Source: Ardenticatenaceae bacterium
GTDB taxonomy: Bacteria > Chloroflexota > Anaerolineae > Promineifilales > Promineifilaceae
Length of the DNA stretch: 64,000 bases
Assembly: GCA_020634415.1 (NCBI GenBank)
Contig: JACKBT010000025.1
Location: 8,886 to 72,885, forward strand
Direction of reading: 5' to 3'
Under the pieces are notes generated by a model, which saw nothing but the letters and a program-made list of their open reading frames with translations, had not been told where the DNA came from and made no database searches. Positions 53,357 to 62,216 of this stretch are shown piece after piece. Positions within the stretch are counted from its first letter, which is position 1; every line of letters begins with the position of its first letter. Made by a program: the position numbers and the translations under genes.

Positions 53357-53409
53357 CCTACGGGAGGTTTATCCCCAGCGTAAAGGTCTCGATTGAAACC
53401 TCCCGTAGG
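53357..53409. repeat. Inverted repeat with 14-bp arms
   Basis: CCTACGGGAGGTTT (53357-53370) and its exact reverse complement (53396-53409) flank 25 bases that hold no gene. It lies 200 bases after katG. There is no T-run, so it is not a terminator. Confidence 0.8.
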
Positions 53410-53872
53410 GTTAGTCATCACATTTTATCTGCCAAATCTATTGCCCCTAAAAACACCCGCCTCTATTGCCAAATACCCTGTCAATGCTTATACTGTTTTG
53501 GTAATAAACAAAGTGTCCGCAGTAGTTGGTGACATCATTCATACAGCAGGAATGGGGAAGCCTGTGCCTAAAATTGCCACCAATGAATCTGCCTCAAGAC
53601 GTAGACTATAATTATTTTTGCTCTGAATAATGGTCATACTTTTCAAGGTGTACAGGAATATCCATATCCTTACAGCCAAGAAATGTAAATGATTTTCCCA
53701 CCGACCCCACAGCAAAAATGATTCAAATAAAACTCAGGCTCTTTAGGAATTCGTGAGGTATCCACCATATGCTGTAGGGCAAAGGCACGCCTTTGCCCTA
53801 CATAGCGGATCAACCCCTTAAAATCCTAAAGACCCATAAAACTCATTGGCGACACAACAATGGAGGAAAATG
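53410..53872. other. Intergenic region with a second palindrome at 53773
   Basis: 463 bases before the hybrid kinase gene. TGTAGGGCAAAGGC (53773-53786) pairs with 53789-53802 over a two-base loop, a 14-base perfect arm. The surrounding sequence has no recognisable gene. A 72-codon open frame at 53393-53611 has no ribosome binding site and no family signature. Confidence 0.55.
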
Positions 53873-56800
53873 ATGAGCCAAAGAGAATCCCACCCTGAGG
53901 ATATTCCTGATCCTCAACAGCAAACAGAGTTGTCCAAACTTCTGTTGCAACAAATAACACGCCCCACCTTCATCACCGATGCCAAAGGACGTATGCTAGA
54001 TGCCAATCTGCCGCTCTGCCGACTGCTCAACTACAGTTACCAAGGACTCATGCACCGCACCTGGCAAGATTTATTAGCAGACCAACTCTCTGACCCCAAC
54101 CCCCTTGACATATCCAATTTGGCGATAGGCCAGCCCACTAGCGGTGAATGTCAGTTACAACGCCACAACCGAGAGCCAGTTTACGTCCACATCCAGGCCC
54201 AAAAACTTATGGATAACAATATCCTCTGGCATGTGCGTGAACAAAGTGCCAGCCAGCCAGGCCCAGATGCGCCCAATGCCATCCAGGCACAGCTAACCTT
54301 AGTGACGGATGCCTTACCCGCACTTGTGGCCTACCTGGATGCCCACGAACGTTATCGGTTTGTCAATCAGGCTTATGAAAGATGGTTTGGTCACTCAAAA
54401 AGCGAGATTATAGGCAAGACGCTGGAAGAAGTTCTCGGCCCCAACGTCCATGAGATTATATCACCCTACGTTAAACGAGTTTTAGCTGGCGAAACCGTCA
54501 CTTACGAAATGATATTGCCTTATGAAGATGAATCTCGTCAGGTACAGGCGATTTACATTCCAGATGTGGCCTTCAATGGTCAAGTTAGGGGCTATTTCGC
54601 TCTGGTCAACAATATCACCCTGCGCAAACAAGCCGAAGAAGCCCTCCAAACAAACCAGGCACAATTAACAGGCATTATCCAATCCGCTATGGATGCCATC
54701 ATTTCGGTAGATGCAAATCAGCGCATTGTTCTCTTCAACATGGCGGCCGAGCAGATGTTTGGCTGTTCCGCGGCCGAAGCCTTAGGCCAGCCACTGGAAC
54801 ACTTCATTCCCCAACGATTTCGTCAGATTCACCGACAGCATATTCAGACTTTTGGCGAGACAGGTGTTACCAACCGAGCCATGGGCACACTGGGTGTTAT
54901 CTTTGGCCTCAGAATGAATGGTGAAGAATTCCCCATTGAGGCTTCCATTTCTCAGGTCGAAACTGCTGGGGATAAGCTGTTTACGGTTGTCTTGCGCGAT
55001 ATTACCGAGCGGCAGCGTGCTGAGGAGGCTTTGCGTGAAAGCCAGGAACGGCTGCAACTGGCTCTGGTTGCTACCCAAATGGGCGTGTGGGAATGGGACT
55101 TGCAGACAGACACCATATACTGGTCGCCAGAGTGTTTTGCCATTCTGGGTCAAGATAATTACGAAGGTGCGCTTACAGATTTCACCGCCATTGTCCATCC
55201 TGAAGACAAAGATTTTGTGATGAATAGTGCCAGATTAGCCATTGCCAATCACCAAACTTATGAGGCCGAGTTCCGCATCATTCGCCCGGATGGTGAGGTA
55301 CGGTGGATGATGGATGTGGCTCAGGCACGGTATGACAAGGATGGCAAGCCTTTACGCCTGGTTGGTACTGTTCGGGATGTTACTGAAAGTAAACAGGCGG
55401 AGGAAGCCTTGCGCACCAGTGAGGCACGTTTCCGCAGTTACTTTGACCTGGGGCTGATAGGAATGACTATCACTTCACCAACAAAAGGTTTCCTTGAAGC
55501 CAATGATCAGATGTGCGCTATCTTGGGCTACACACGGCATGAACTGCTGCAAATGAATTGGGCAGAGATAACCCACCCTGATGATCTGGCAATAAGTAAT
55601 GCTGAATTTGACAGGATAATGGCCGGAGAGTCTGATGGCTATTCGCTAGAAAAACGTTGGCTTCGTAAAGACGGTGAAGTCATTTATTCCATGATTTCTG
55701 TAAAATGCGTGCGCCATTTTGACGGAACACTTAACTATCTTGTGGGCATGTTGCTGGATATTACACAGCGCAAAAAGGCGGAAGAAAGGCTGCAATACCA
55801 GGCTAACCTGCTGCAAATTGTTTCAGATGCGATTATTGCGACGGATAGTAACTTCCGTATAACCAGTTGGAATCGTGGGGCTGAAATGATTTATGGCTGG
55901 TCGGCCGGAGAGGCTGTGGGGCATCGGGTGACACGGCTGCTTCAGACTGAATATCCAGAGAGCGGGACTGGGGAGGCTTTGTCCCAGTTTTTGGCGGCAA
56001 GTGGCTGGCAGGGTGAAGTATTGCAGAAACACAAAGATGGCTCTGTGCTCAATATTTTGTCGTCGGTTTCTACGATTATGGATAATGATGGGAATGTGAC
56101 TGGGGCAGTGGCCGTGAACCGGGATATTACCCAGCAGAAGGAGGCGGAGAGGGCGCAGGCGTTGTTAGAGGCGCAGTTGCACCAGGCGCAAAAGATGGAA
56201 AGTATTGGTCAGTTGGCGGGGGGGGTGGCGCATGATTTTAATAATATGCTGACCGTTATTCAGATGTATAGTGAACTTATCCGCTCTCGGCTGCCGGAGA
56301 ACCACCCTTTGATTGAAAAGATAGAATTGATCCGCAGTGCCAGTGAGCGTTCTAGTACGCTTACGCGGCAACTGCTTGCGTTTAGCCGTCAACAAATTCT
56401 GACACCTAAGGTGCTTGATTTGAACGGCTTGATTGGCGATTTGCTGAAAATGGTGGGGCGGCTTATTGGTGAGGATATTACGCTTTCGTCTGTTTTTCAG
56501 CCCGGTTTATGGCCTATTACAGCGGACCCAGGCCAGATTGAGCAGGTAGTTATGAATTTGGTGGTGAATGCGCGGGATGCGATGCCGATGGGGGGGATGC
56601 TGACGATTGAGACTCGGAATGTGCGTCTGGATGAGGCGTATGCCAGGACGCATTTGGAAGCATCGCCAGGGCCTTTTGTGTTGTTAACGGTAACGGATAC
56701 GGGGCAAGGGATGGATAAGCAAACGCAGGCGCGGATTTTTGAGCCATTTTTTACGACGAAAGAGCAAGGTAAAGGGACTGGTTTGGGGTTGGCAACGGTT

Positions 56801-57313
56801 CATGGCATTGTGAAGCAGAGTGGGGGTAATATCCTGGTCTATAGTGAACTAGGGCAGGGGACAACTTTTAAAGTATATTTTCCGGCTGATGCAGAGGGGG
56901 TGAACAGCCTGGATGAACTCCCGACGCAAACTGAACATGTGGGGGGCAGTGAAACGATACTGCTGGTTGAGGATGAGGCTATGGTACGAGAATTGGTAGA
57001 GGGGGCGTTGGCGGATTTGGGGTACTCTGTGTTGGTGGCGCACCGTGGCGATGCAGCTTTGTCATTGGTGCAGCATTATCCTGACCCGATTGATTTGCTG
57101 TTGACGGATGTGATTATGCCGCGTATGAGTGGCCGGGAGTTGGCGGAGCAGATAAAAGAGATGCGGCCACAAATTAAGGTGCTTTTTATGTCGGGATACA
57201 CCGATGACGCGGTTATTCGGCATGGGTTGTTGATGGCTGAGGTGGCGTTTTTGCATAAGCCGTTTTCGCCGGCAGAGTTGGCGGTGAGGGTACGCCAGGT
57301 GCTGGATAAGTAG
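53873..57313 (+). CDS. Hybrid sensor histidine kinase with six PAS domains and a receiver
   Basis: A 1146-residue soluble hybrid kinase without membrane helices. Six PAS domains follow one another, each with a recognisable start: FITDAKGRMLDANLPLCRLL, LVAYLDAHERYRFVNQAYER, IISVDANQRIVLFNMAAEQM, MGVWEWDLQTDTIYWSPECF (PAS_3 type), ITSPTKGFLEANDQMCAILG and IIATDSNFRITSWNRGAEMI. HisKA has AHDFNNMLTVIQ (about residue 790), the HATPase has NLVVNARDAM and TDTGQGMDKQTQARIFEPFF, and a REC domain closes the protein (VEDEAMVRELVEGAL with DVIMPRMSG). It probably senses small molecules or light/redox in the cytoplasm. Start ATG 53873 follows GGAGG. The gene carries no ACGGCCGT copy in 3.4 kb. Confidence 0.92.
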   Translation: MSQRESHPEDIPDPQQQTELSKLLLQQITRPTFITDAKGRMLDANLPLCRLLNYSYQGLMHRTWQDLLADQLSDPNPLDISNLAIGQPTSGECQLQRHNREPVYVHIQAQKLMDNNILWHVREQSASQPGPDAPNAIQAQLTLVTDALPALVAYLDAHERYRFVNQAYERWFGHSKSEIIGKTLEEVLGPNVHEIISPYVKRVLAGETVTYEMILPYEDESRQVQAIYIPDVAFNGQVRGYFALVNNITLRKQAEEALQTNQAQLTGIIQSAMDAIISVDANQRIVLFNMAAEQMFGCSAAEALGQPLEHFIPQRFRQIHRQHIQTFGETGVTNRAMGTLGVIFGLRMNGEEFPIEASISQVETAGDKLFTVVLRDITERQRAEEALRESQERLQLALVATQMGVWEWDLQTDTIYWSPECFAILGQDNYEGALTDFTAIVHPEDKDFVMNSARLAIANHQTYEAEFRIIRPDGEVRWMMDVAQARYDKDGKPLRLVGTVRDVTESKQAEEALRTSEARFRSYFDLGLIGMTITSPTKGFLEANDQMCAILGYTRHELLQMNWAEITHPDDLAISNAEFDRIMAGESDGYSLEKRWLRKDGEVIYSMISVKCVRHFDGTLNYLVGMLLDITQRKKAEERLQYQANLLQIVSDAIIATDSNFRITSWNRGAEMIYGWSAGEAVGHRVTRLLQTEYPESGTGEALSQFLAASGWQGEVLQKHKDGSVLNILSSVSTIMDNDGNVTGAVAVNRDITQQKEAERAQALLEAQLHQAQKMESIGQLAGGVAHDFNNMLTVIQMYSELIRSRLPENHPLIEKIELIRSASERSSTLTRQLLAFSRQQILTPKVLDLNGLIGDLLKMVGRLIGEDITLSSVFQPGLWPITADPGQIEQVVMNLVVNARDAMPMGGMLTIETRNVRLDEAYARTHLEASPGPFVLLTVTDTGQGMDKQTQARIFEPFFTTKEQGKGTGLGLATVHGIVKQSGGNILVYSELGQGTTFKVYFPADAEGVNSLDELPTQTEHVGGSETILLVEDEAMVRELVEGALADLGYSVLVAHRGDAALSLVQHYPDPIDLLLTDVIMPRMSGRELAEQIKEMRPQIKVLFMSGYTDDAVIRHGLLMAEVAFLHKPFSPAELAVRVRQVLDK

Positions 57314-57357
57314 GCGGATCTTGAGCAGCAGGGTGAGAGGACAAATCGCGCTGCGGC

Positions 57358-58215
57358 TTAAGTGGTGGTGTGGTTGGTGGGGCGTAGGCTGGATAGGACT
57401 GCGGCGAGGGGGGGAGTGTCGGCGGTGTCTTTGAAGTGGGCCATTCGTTGATATATTTCGTTGGCTGCCAGATGGAAGCCGCCAGGTAAACCAGCTTGTT
57501 CAAATGTGGCGGCGATTTCTTCCATTTCGCCGGCGAAGCGCCAGGCTTTGGCGGTGACGCGGCGGACGCGGTTTTGGGTGTGGCTGGCGAAGTCGGAGCC
57601 GTCGCGGGACCATTCGTTTTCGAGTTCGGTGCGGACGTTGAGTTGTTCGGCGGTGGCGAGGATGGCGCTGAGGAGGGCGGTGGTGCCTTTGGTGTAGGCG
57701 GCGTAGCACATTTTGAGGGCGGAGGCTTTGCCGATTTGGGGGCCGATAACGGCCGTTTCCAACATTCCATCCACAAAACAAGCTGCTACTTCATCGGCCC
57801 GTTCTCCCGACAAATAGAGCCACGTTTCGCCCACCTGCCAGGCTGGCCCACCGATAATGCCTCCATCTACAAAGGCGGCTCCGGCGGTTGTTACCATCTG
57901 GCCGATGTGTTGGGCGCGTTGGGGGGCGATGGCGTTGCCATCTACGAAGAGGCCGGTGAAGCCGTTGGCGATGACGTCGCTGGCGACTTGTTCGGCGGCG
58001 TGGGGCGGGCAGATGCTGAGGATGATGCGGCAGGTGGCGCAGAGGTGGGCGAGTGTGCCTGCGTCTTGCAGGTTGTGTGCTTGGGCGCGGGCGTAGGTGT
58101 GGGGGGAACGGCCGTTCCCTACCCAATATACCGTACAGCCGCTTGCCTGGGCAGAGGCGGCCACGGAAATGCCCATCGCGCCAGGGTGGAGGATGCCGAT
58201 TGTCGGTTGAGTCAT
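57358..58215 (-). CDS. NAD(P)-dependent oxidoreductase (DUF1932 C-terminal type)
   Basis: A 285-residue protein. The N-terminal NAD(P)-binding fold starts IGILHPGAMGISVAASAQAS (residues 6-25) with the GxxGxxG-like turn. SICPPHAAEQVASDVIANGF (about 91-110) is typical of the 6-phosphogluconate dehydrogenase-like family. The C-terminal domain, KASALKMCYAAYTKGTTALL (about 192-211) and the helices after it, resembles DUF1932. Similar proteins reduce or oxidise hydroxyacids. The substrate is not known. It is convergent with the hybrid kinase gene, which ends 44 bases away. Confidence 0.8.
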   Translation of the reverse strand: MTQPTIGILHPGAMGISVAASAQASGCTVYWVGNGRSPHTYARAQAHNLQDAGTLAHLCATCRIILSICPPHAAEQVASDVIANGFTGLFVDGNAIAPQRAQHIGQMVTTAGAAFVDGGIIGGPAWQVGETWLYLSGERADEVAACFVDGMLETAVIGPQIGKASALKMCYAAYTKGTTALLSAILATAEQLNVRTELENEWSRDGSDFASHTQNRVRRVTAKAWRFAGEMEEIAATFEQAGLPGGFHLAANEIYQRMAHFKDTADTPPLAAVLSSLRPTNHTTT

Positions 58216-58235
58216 GATTTGCTCCTTTTGTGTGG

Positions 58236-58271
58236 ATGATGAGTATATGAGTGTATGGGTGTATGGGCAAG
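58236..58271. repeat. Iterated-word spacer (GAGTGTATGG word)
   Basis: ATGAGTATATGAGTGTATGG followed by GTGTATGGGCAAGATGCCCAT; the last part forms a small hairpin (TGGGCA, A-G, TGCCCA). It is a variant of the GGTGTATT words. It lies upstream of the oxidoreductase gene. Confidence 0.65.
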
Positions 58272-58456
58272 ATGCCCATATTCTGTGGATATGTTATGTC
58301 AAGCAGAAGTTGTTTTCTTCTCTAAGTGCCTACGGCCGTTTCCACATGGAAGCGTTTTGGAAGCGTTTAATCTATATTATTCCTATGTCATCCAAAACAT
58401 AAGTGGATGAACAAAAAATCTATAGTATTGATATTTCATGAACAAGGAGACAAACC

Positions 58457-61400
58457 ATGAAGAAACGATTTTTATCCCTAGTCATCATCTTAGTGTTGAT
58501 CCTGGTTGCTTGTGGCGACGAAACACCAGATCTTGATGATGTGCAAGCAACTGCTTCAGCAATTGCAACATCGGCTGCCGCAACTGCCGAAGCAGTTGCA
58601 TCTTCAGTTGGCATTGGTTCAACATCTGAAGACTCTGCTGTAGCCCCCCCACCTGCGGGTGTGGTCATCAGCAAAATCTCAGGGCATACTGCCTCAGTCA
58701 ATGCTGCGGCAATGTTCTCGGTTGCCCTCGAAAGTCAACCAACCAGTGACGTGATGATTCCTATCTCATCCAGCAACCCAAATGAAGGTGAAGTTGAACA
58801 ATCTGAGATCATTTTTACACCTGATAACTGGTTTGTTCCCCAAACCGTCGTTGTGCGTGGAACCAATGCAAATGTGGCGAATGGCGAACAAAACTACCAA
58901 ATTATCCTTGGTTCAGCTAACTCTTCTGACTCGCGGTACGCTGGATTTGATCCTGATGATGTTACCCTACGAGGTATTGAATTAGCTATTTCAGAACCAC
59001 AACATTTAAATGGTTTTGTCGCAGATTTCCCCGTAACAATTGAGCCATCGGTCGCCTACACGGGCGATAACCTTTTATCATTCTCGCTTACAGAGAGTCC
59101 TCAAGGTATGAGTATTGATCTAAGTACAGGGGCGATTTCTTGGACTCCAACCGAAGCGGATGAAGGGCAGAGTTATAATGTGACAGTTTCTGTTAATGAC
59201 GGCCGTATATTTGCCGAAACCACCTTTCAAGTCACAATTCCGGCCCCAATCCCCATAAATGTTGAAATTGAAGACAATACTTTGCGCGTTGTTGATGACT
59301 CAACGAGCTTGAACGGTATGACAATCACTCAGTTGGAAGGTGAAAATAAACTGGCAGAGTTAGATTTGGGCCGATTGGATATGGAGAACGTGCCAGAGAC
59401 ACCAGAACACATAAACATCTTGTCCGATGTATTTGTGGTCAAAGGTTCATTTGATCAAGAGGTTGAACTTGCTTTACCTCTTAATGATTTGCCCGATGGC
59501 GCATCGGTAGATGACATTTACCTTCATGCCTTCACCCAAGCATTTGATGTAGATGGCTATTTTTGGTCCCCTGTCCTTGTTGATATGCGCTATGAAGGCA
59601 CATCCGACGAACCCATTATCATCGTCAATTTAGGCGGGTTAGAAGGGTTGCAATTCTGGGGATTATCCATGTCAGAAAACAACAATGTTGCCTATGAAGG
59701 AGAACAAAACAAACCATTAAAGATTGGAAAAATAGCTGCGGCACCTTTACAAGATAATCACATTTCTTGTACACAACAGCTTGGCCCAGAACCAGATAAA
59801 ACCCCGCTAGACAATTATGTTTGTACAGGAACACATGAAATAAACGGTACCTCAACAACATCCACCTTTTCGATTACGGGATGGGGGCCGGCTACGAAAA
59901 CTGTTCGTTGGACTGGTCCTAATGGTACAGATGCTGGTATTACAAAAGAACAGCTTGTCCAATACTTGTTAGATGCCCAATTGTGGTTTGCTCAAAATAA
60001 ATTGGGGTTCAATACAGAAGTGAAAATTGCTATTCATCAAATGGAATATGCAGGCTATGTCACATCAGGAAATAATGAAAAAAGAGGAACATTGCACCTA
60101 ACAGATGATGATACATCCACAACAGCTTGGATGAAAGGGACAATCGTCCATGAATATTTTCATCATGCTCAAGGTCATGACGCTACAATGATTTCGGGTG
60201 ATGAACTCATTATTAACTCAGGTGCTGAAAGGAAATGGATCATTGAGGGAACAGCAGAATGGTTTGTAGATGAAGCTTTTGACGATTTGAACTCTTATTC
60301 TGGGGGAGGTGTAAATATCGCCAGTGTAGGCATTAACAATGCAACGACCAATGATGGGGCTCACGATCCTTATCTACGCTCAACCTTCTGGAAATTGGTG
60401 ACAACATCTTGCAGCGGCTTTAAATCAGGAATTCGTTCACTTTTTAATGTGCCTGATGGAAGTTTGGACTCTTCTGAATGGAATAGCGAAACGATGGCTT
60501 GGGATTCAATTCCAGGAAATGATGTCTCAGGTATCAAAAATTTTCTTGCAGACTTAGGCACTTTTTCTTGTAAATTTGGGGATCACTTCGGCACTAATAA
60601 ATCGGGATCGCTTGAAGCTGCGCTGGCATTTTATAATTATGCCACTCAATTTGAAGATAAAATGTCGCTTCTCGACGCAAATGAAGCAAACTATAATCCT
60701 CCTAATGAAAATGGGAAGCGTTTTGATGAACCCCACTTAAAGTTTGAAACTTTTCACACGACGATTGCAGAATGGACGGCCGATGCGGCACCTAAGTATA
60801 AATTGGTTGGTTTAGAAAACGTCCCAGCCGCTGCCGCAATCTCTTTTGAGATACCTGCCATAACAGGAGATTTACCGGATGGCAAGGTGGCAGAGATCGT
60901 TGTCGAAGCTGGACAAGAACTGCTTGTCTCCATTACCAGCAAGAGTGATCAGTTTGTTGGCACGAATACAATTGGTTCACATGCTCACGACTGGTTTTCA
61001 ACAAAAACGGCAACAAGCTATATATTTCAGACGGGTAAAACTGTGCCGGAAATGTTTATCACCTTGGTTAACCCTAGCACAGATACGAACTCAACCGTAA
61101 CCGTTTATTTCCAAATCCGTGAAGAGGTTACAGAAATGGTAACTATCGCCAGCCACTCAACGGGGGCAAACGTTTCTCATCGTGTTGAAACCATAACGGG
61201 GAGCATTTCTGAAGGTGCTCGTGCTAACACAACCCATGTTGCAGTGACAGTCAATGGTATTACCTCACAAGTACCTGTAGATGCGAATGGTAACTTTACT
61301 ACTCAAGCCATTTTGGCATTGGGTAGTAATACGATTAAGTTCCAGGGATTCAATGGGGACGCTGTTACAACATTAGAGAATGTGTTGATTCTTAATGGGG

Positions 61401-61915
61401 TTGAGGCATCGAGTGAAGGGTTAAATGCGCTTGTTGCTTCAAGGGTCGTGTTTGTGTTGCGTTGGAATACGACAGGCTCGGATATAGATATTTACTCAAC
61501 GAATAAAGATGATGTCACGATTTGGTTTAGCAATCAGCAGCCGGGCTTTGGGTATCAAGATGTTGATAATACGTGGGGATATGGGCCTGAGGTTGTGTCT
61601 TACCCAGCGAAAGACAGTTCTGTGTACGTTGACGGAACCTTTAAGGTGGATGTTCATTATTATAGCGGCTCACCAGCAACACATTTCACGCTCAATGTTA
61701 TCTTGAATGAGAAAGATGGGGAGAATCGCCGTGAATATGAATATCATTCAATTAATCCGTTAACAATATCTGATACTGCTCAAAGCAATGTTAATGGTTC
61801 AGGTGATTCTCGTGTGAATGATATTGTTACGATTAGCTGTAGCTCACAGCAAATCTGTACCTTGTCAGGATTTGATACGGCCGTTTTGTCTACCGAGCCA
61901 GTTGACTCTCCATAG
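58457..61915 (+). CDS. Large AT-rich lipoprotein with HExxH metallopeptidase-like and DUF2135-like regions
   Basis: A 1152-residue surface lipoprotein: signal peptide LSLVIILVLILVACGDE (lipid Cys about residue 19). An Ig/cadherin-like part lies at about 65-270 (ISWTPTEADEGQSYNVTVSV). Further on, IVHEYFHHAQGHDAT (about residues 563-577) followed by IEGTAEWFVDEAF (about 596-608) gives HExxH plus a downstream Glu, the pattern of gluzincin metallopeptidases. Near the end are TVNGITSQVPVDANGNFTTQ and FVLRWNTTGSDIDIYSTNKD (about 998-1017, like DUF2135). Codon use is much richer in A and T than in the neighbours, and ACGGCCGT is rare here, which suggests recent transfer. A terminator follows. The exact protease family is not settled. 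Confidence 0.72.
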   Translation: MKKRFLSLVIILVLILVACGDETPDLDDVQATASAIATSAAATAEAVASSVGIGSTSEDSAVAPPPAGVVISKISGHTASVNAAAMFSVALESQPTSDVMIPISSSNPNEGEVEQSEIIFTPDNWFVPQTVVVRGTNANVANGEQNYQIILGSANSSDSRYAGFDPDDVTLRGIELAISEPQHLNGFVADFPVTIEPSVAYTGDNLLSFSLTESPQGMSIDLSTGAISWTPTEADEGQSYNVTVSVNDGRIFAETTFQVTIPAPIPINVEIEDNTLRVVDDSTSLNGMTITQLEGENKLAELDLGRLDMENVPETPEHINILSDVFVVKGSFDQEVELALPLNDLPDGASVDDIYLHAFTQAFDVDGYFWSPVLVDMRYEGTSDEPIIIVNLGGLEGLQFWGLSMSENNNVAYEGEQNKPLKIGKIAAAPLQDNHISCTQQLGPEPDKTPLDNYVCTGTHEINGTSTTSTFSITGWGPATKTVRWTGPNGTDAGITKEQLVQYLLDAQLWFAQNKLGFNTEVKIAIHQMEYAGYVTSGNNEKRGTLHLTDDDTSTTAWMKGTIVHEYFHHAQGHDATMISGDELIINSGAERKWIIEGTAEWFVDEAFDDLNSYSGGGVNIASVGINNATTNDGAHDPYLRSTFWKLVTTSCSGFKSGIRSLFNVPDGSLDSSEWNSETMAWDSIPGNDVSGIKNFLADLGTFSCKFGDHFGTNKSGSLEAALAFYNYATQFEDKMSLLDANEANYNPPNENGKRFDEPHLKFETFHTTIAEWTADAAPKYKLVGLENVPAAAAISFEIPAITGDLPDGKVAEIVVEAGQELLVSITSKSDQFVGTNTIGSHAHDWFSTKTATSYIFQTGKTVPEMFITLVNPSTDTNSTVTVYFQIREEVTEMVTIASHSTGANVSHRVETITGSISEGARANTTHVAVTVNGITSQVPVDANGNFTTQAILALGSNTIKFQGFNGDAVTTLENVLILNGVEASSEGLNALVASRVVFVLRWNTTGSDIDIYSTNKDDVTIWFSNQQPGFGYQDVDNTWGYGPEVVSYPAKDSSVYVDGTFKVDVHYYSGSPATHFTLNVILNEKDGENRREYEYHSINPLTISDTAQSNVNGSGDSRVNDIVTISCSSQQICTLSGFDTAVLSTEPVDSP

Positions 61916-61994
61916 ACAGCCATTGAGCCAATGCCATTGGTTGTATTGATTTGCCTGTAAAATTGCTCTTCTAAGATTGACAAATCATAAACTG

Positions 61995-62029
61995 AAAGAC
62001 CTCTAGCAACAGCTAGGGGTCTTTTTTTG
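61995..62029 (+). terminator. Rho-independent terminator after the lipoprotein gene
   Basis: AAAGACCTCTAGC (61995-62007) pairs with GCTAGGGGTCTTT (62012-62024) with one G-T wobble over AACA, ending in T7. The remaining gap to 62216 holds nothing else that I recognise. Confidence 0.88.
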
Positions 62030-62216
62030 TAAATGCTGGTCTGAATGAGATTCAAGTTGTATATCTTTGGCCGTGTGGTATAGTCGCTCATCAGCCATAC
62101 TGCTCTTGGGGTAGGTATTCGCAGATCAAGAACTAAATAAACCTGTAAGAGATTGCTTCGGGTAATCTCTCATTGATTGAGGCTTATTGGAGGCTGTCGA
62201 ATAGTAGGGTCGAATT

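Noticed and set aside
53393..53611. 72-codon plus-strand frame after katG
   Set aside because: No ribosome binding site, begins inside an inverted repeat, and has no homologous pattern.
57496..58239. 247-codon plus-strand frame opposite the oxidoreductase gene
   Set aside because: Composition (runs of Gly and Glu) is that of an antisense shadow. The minus-strand gene has a proper NAD-binding motif.
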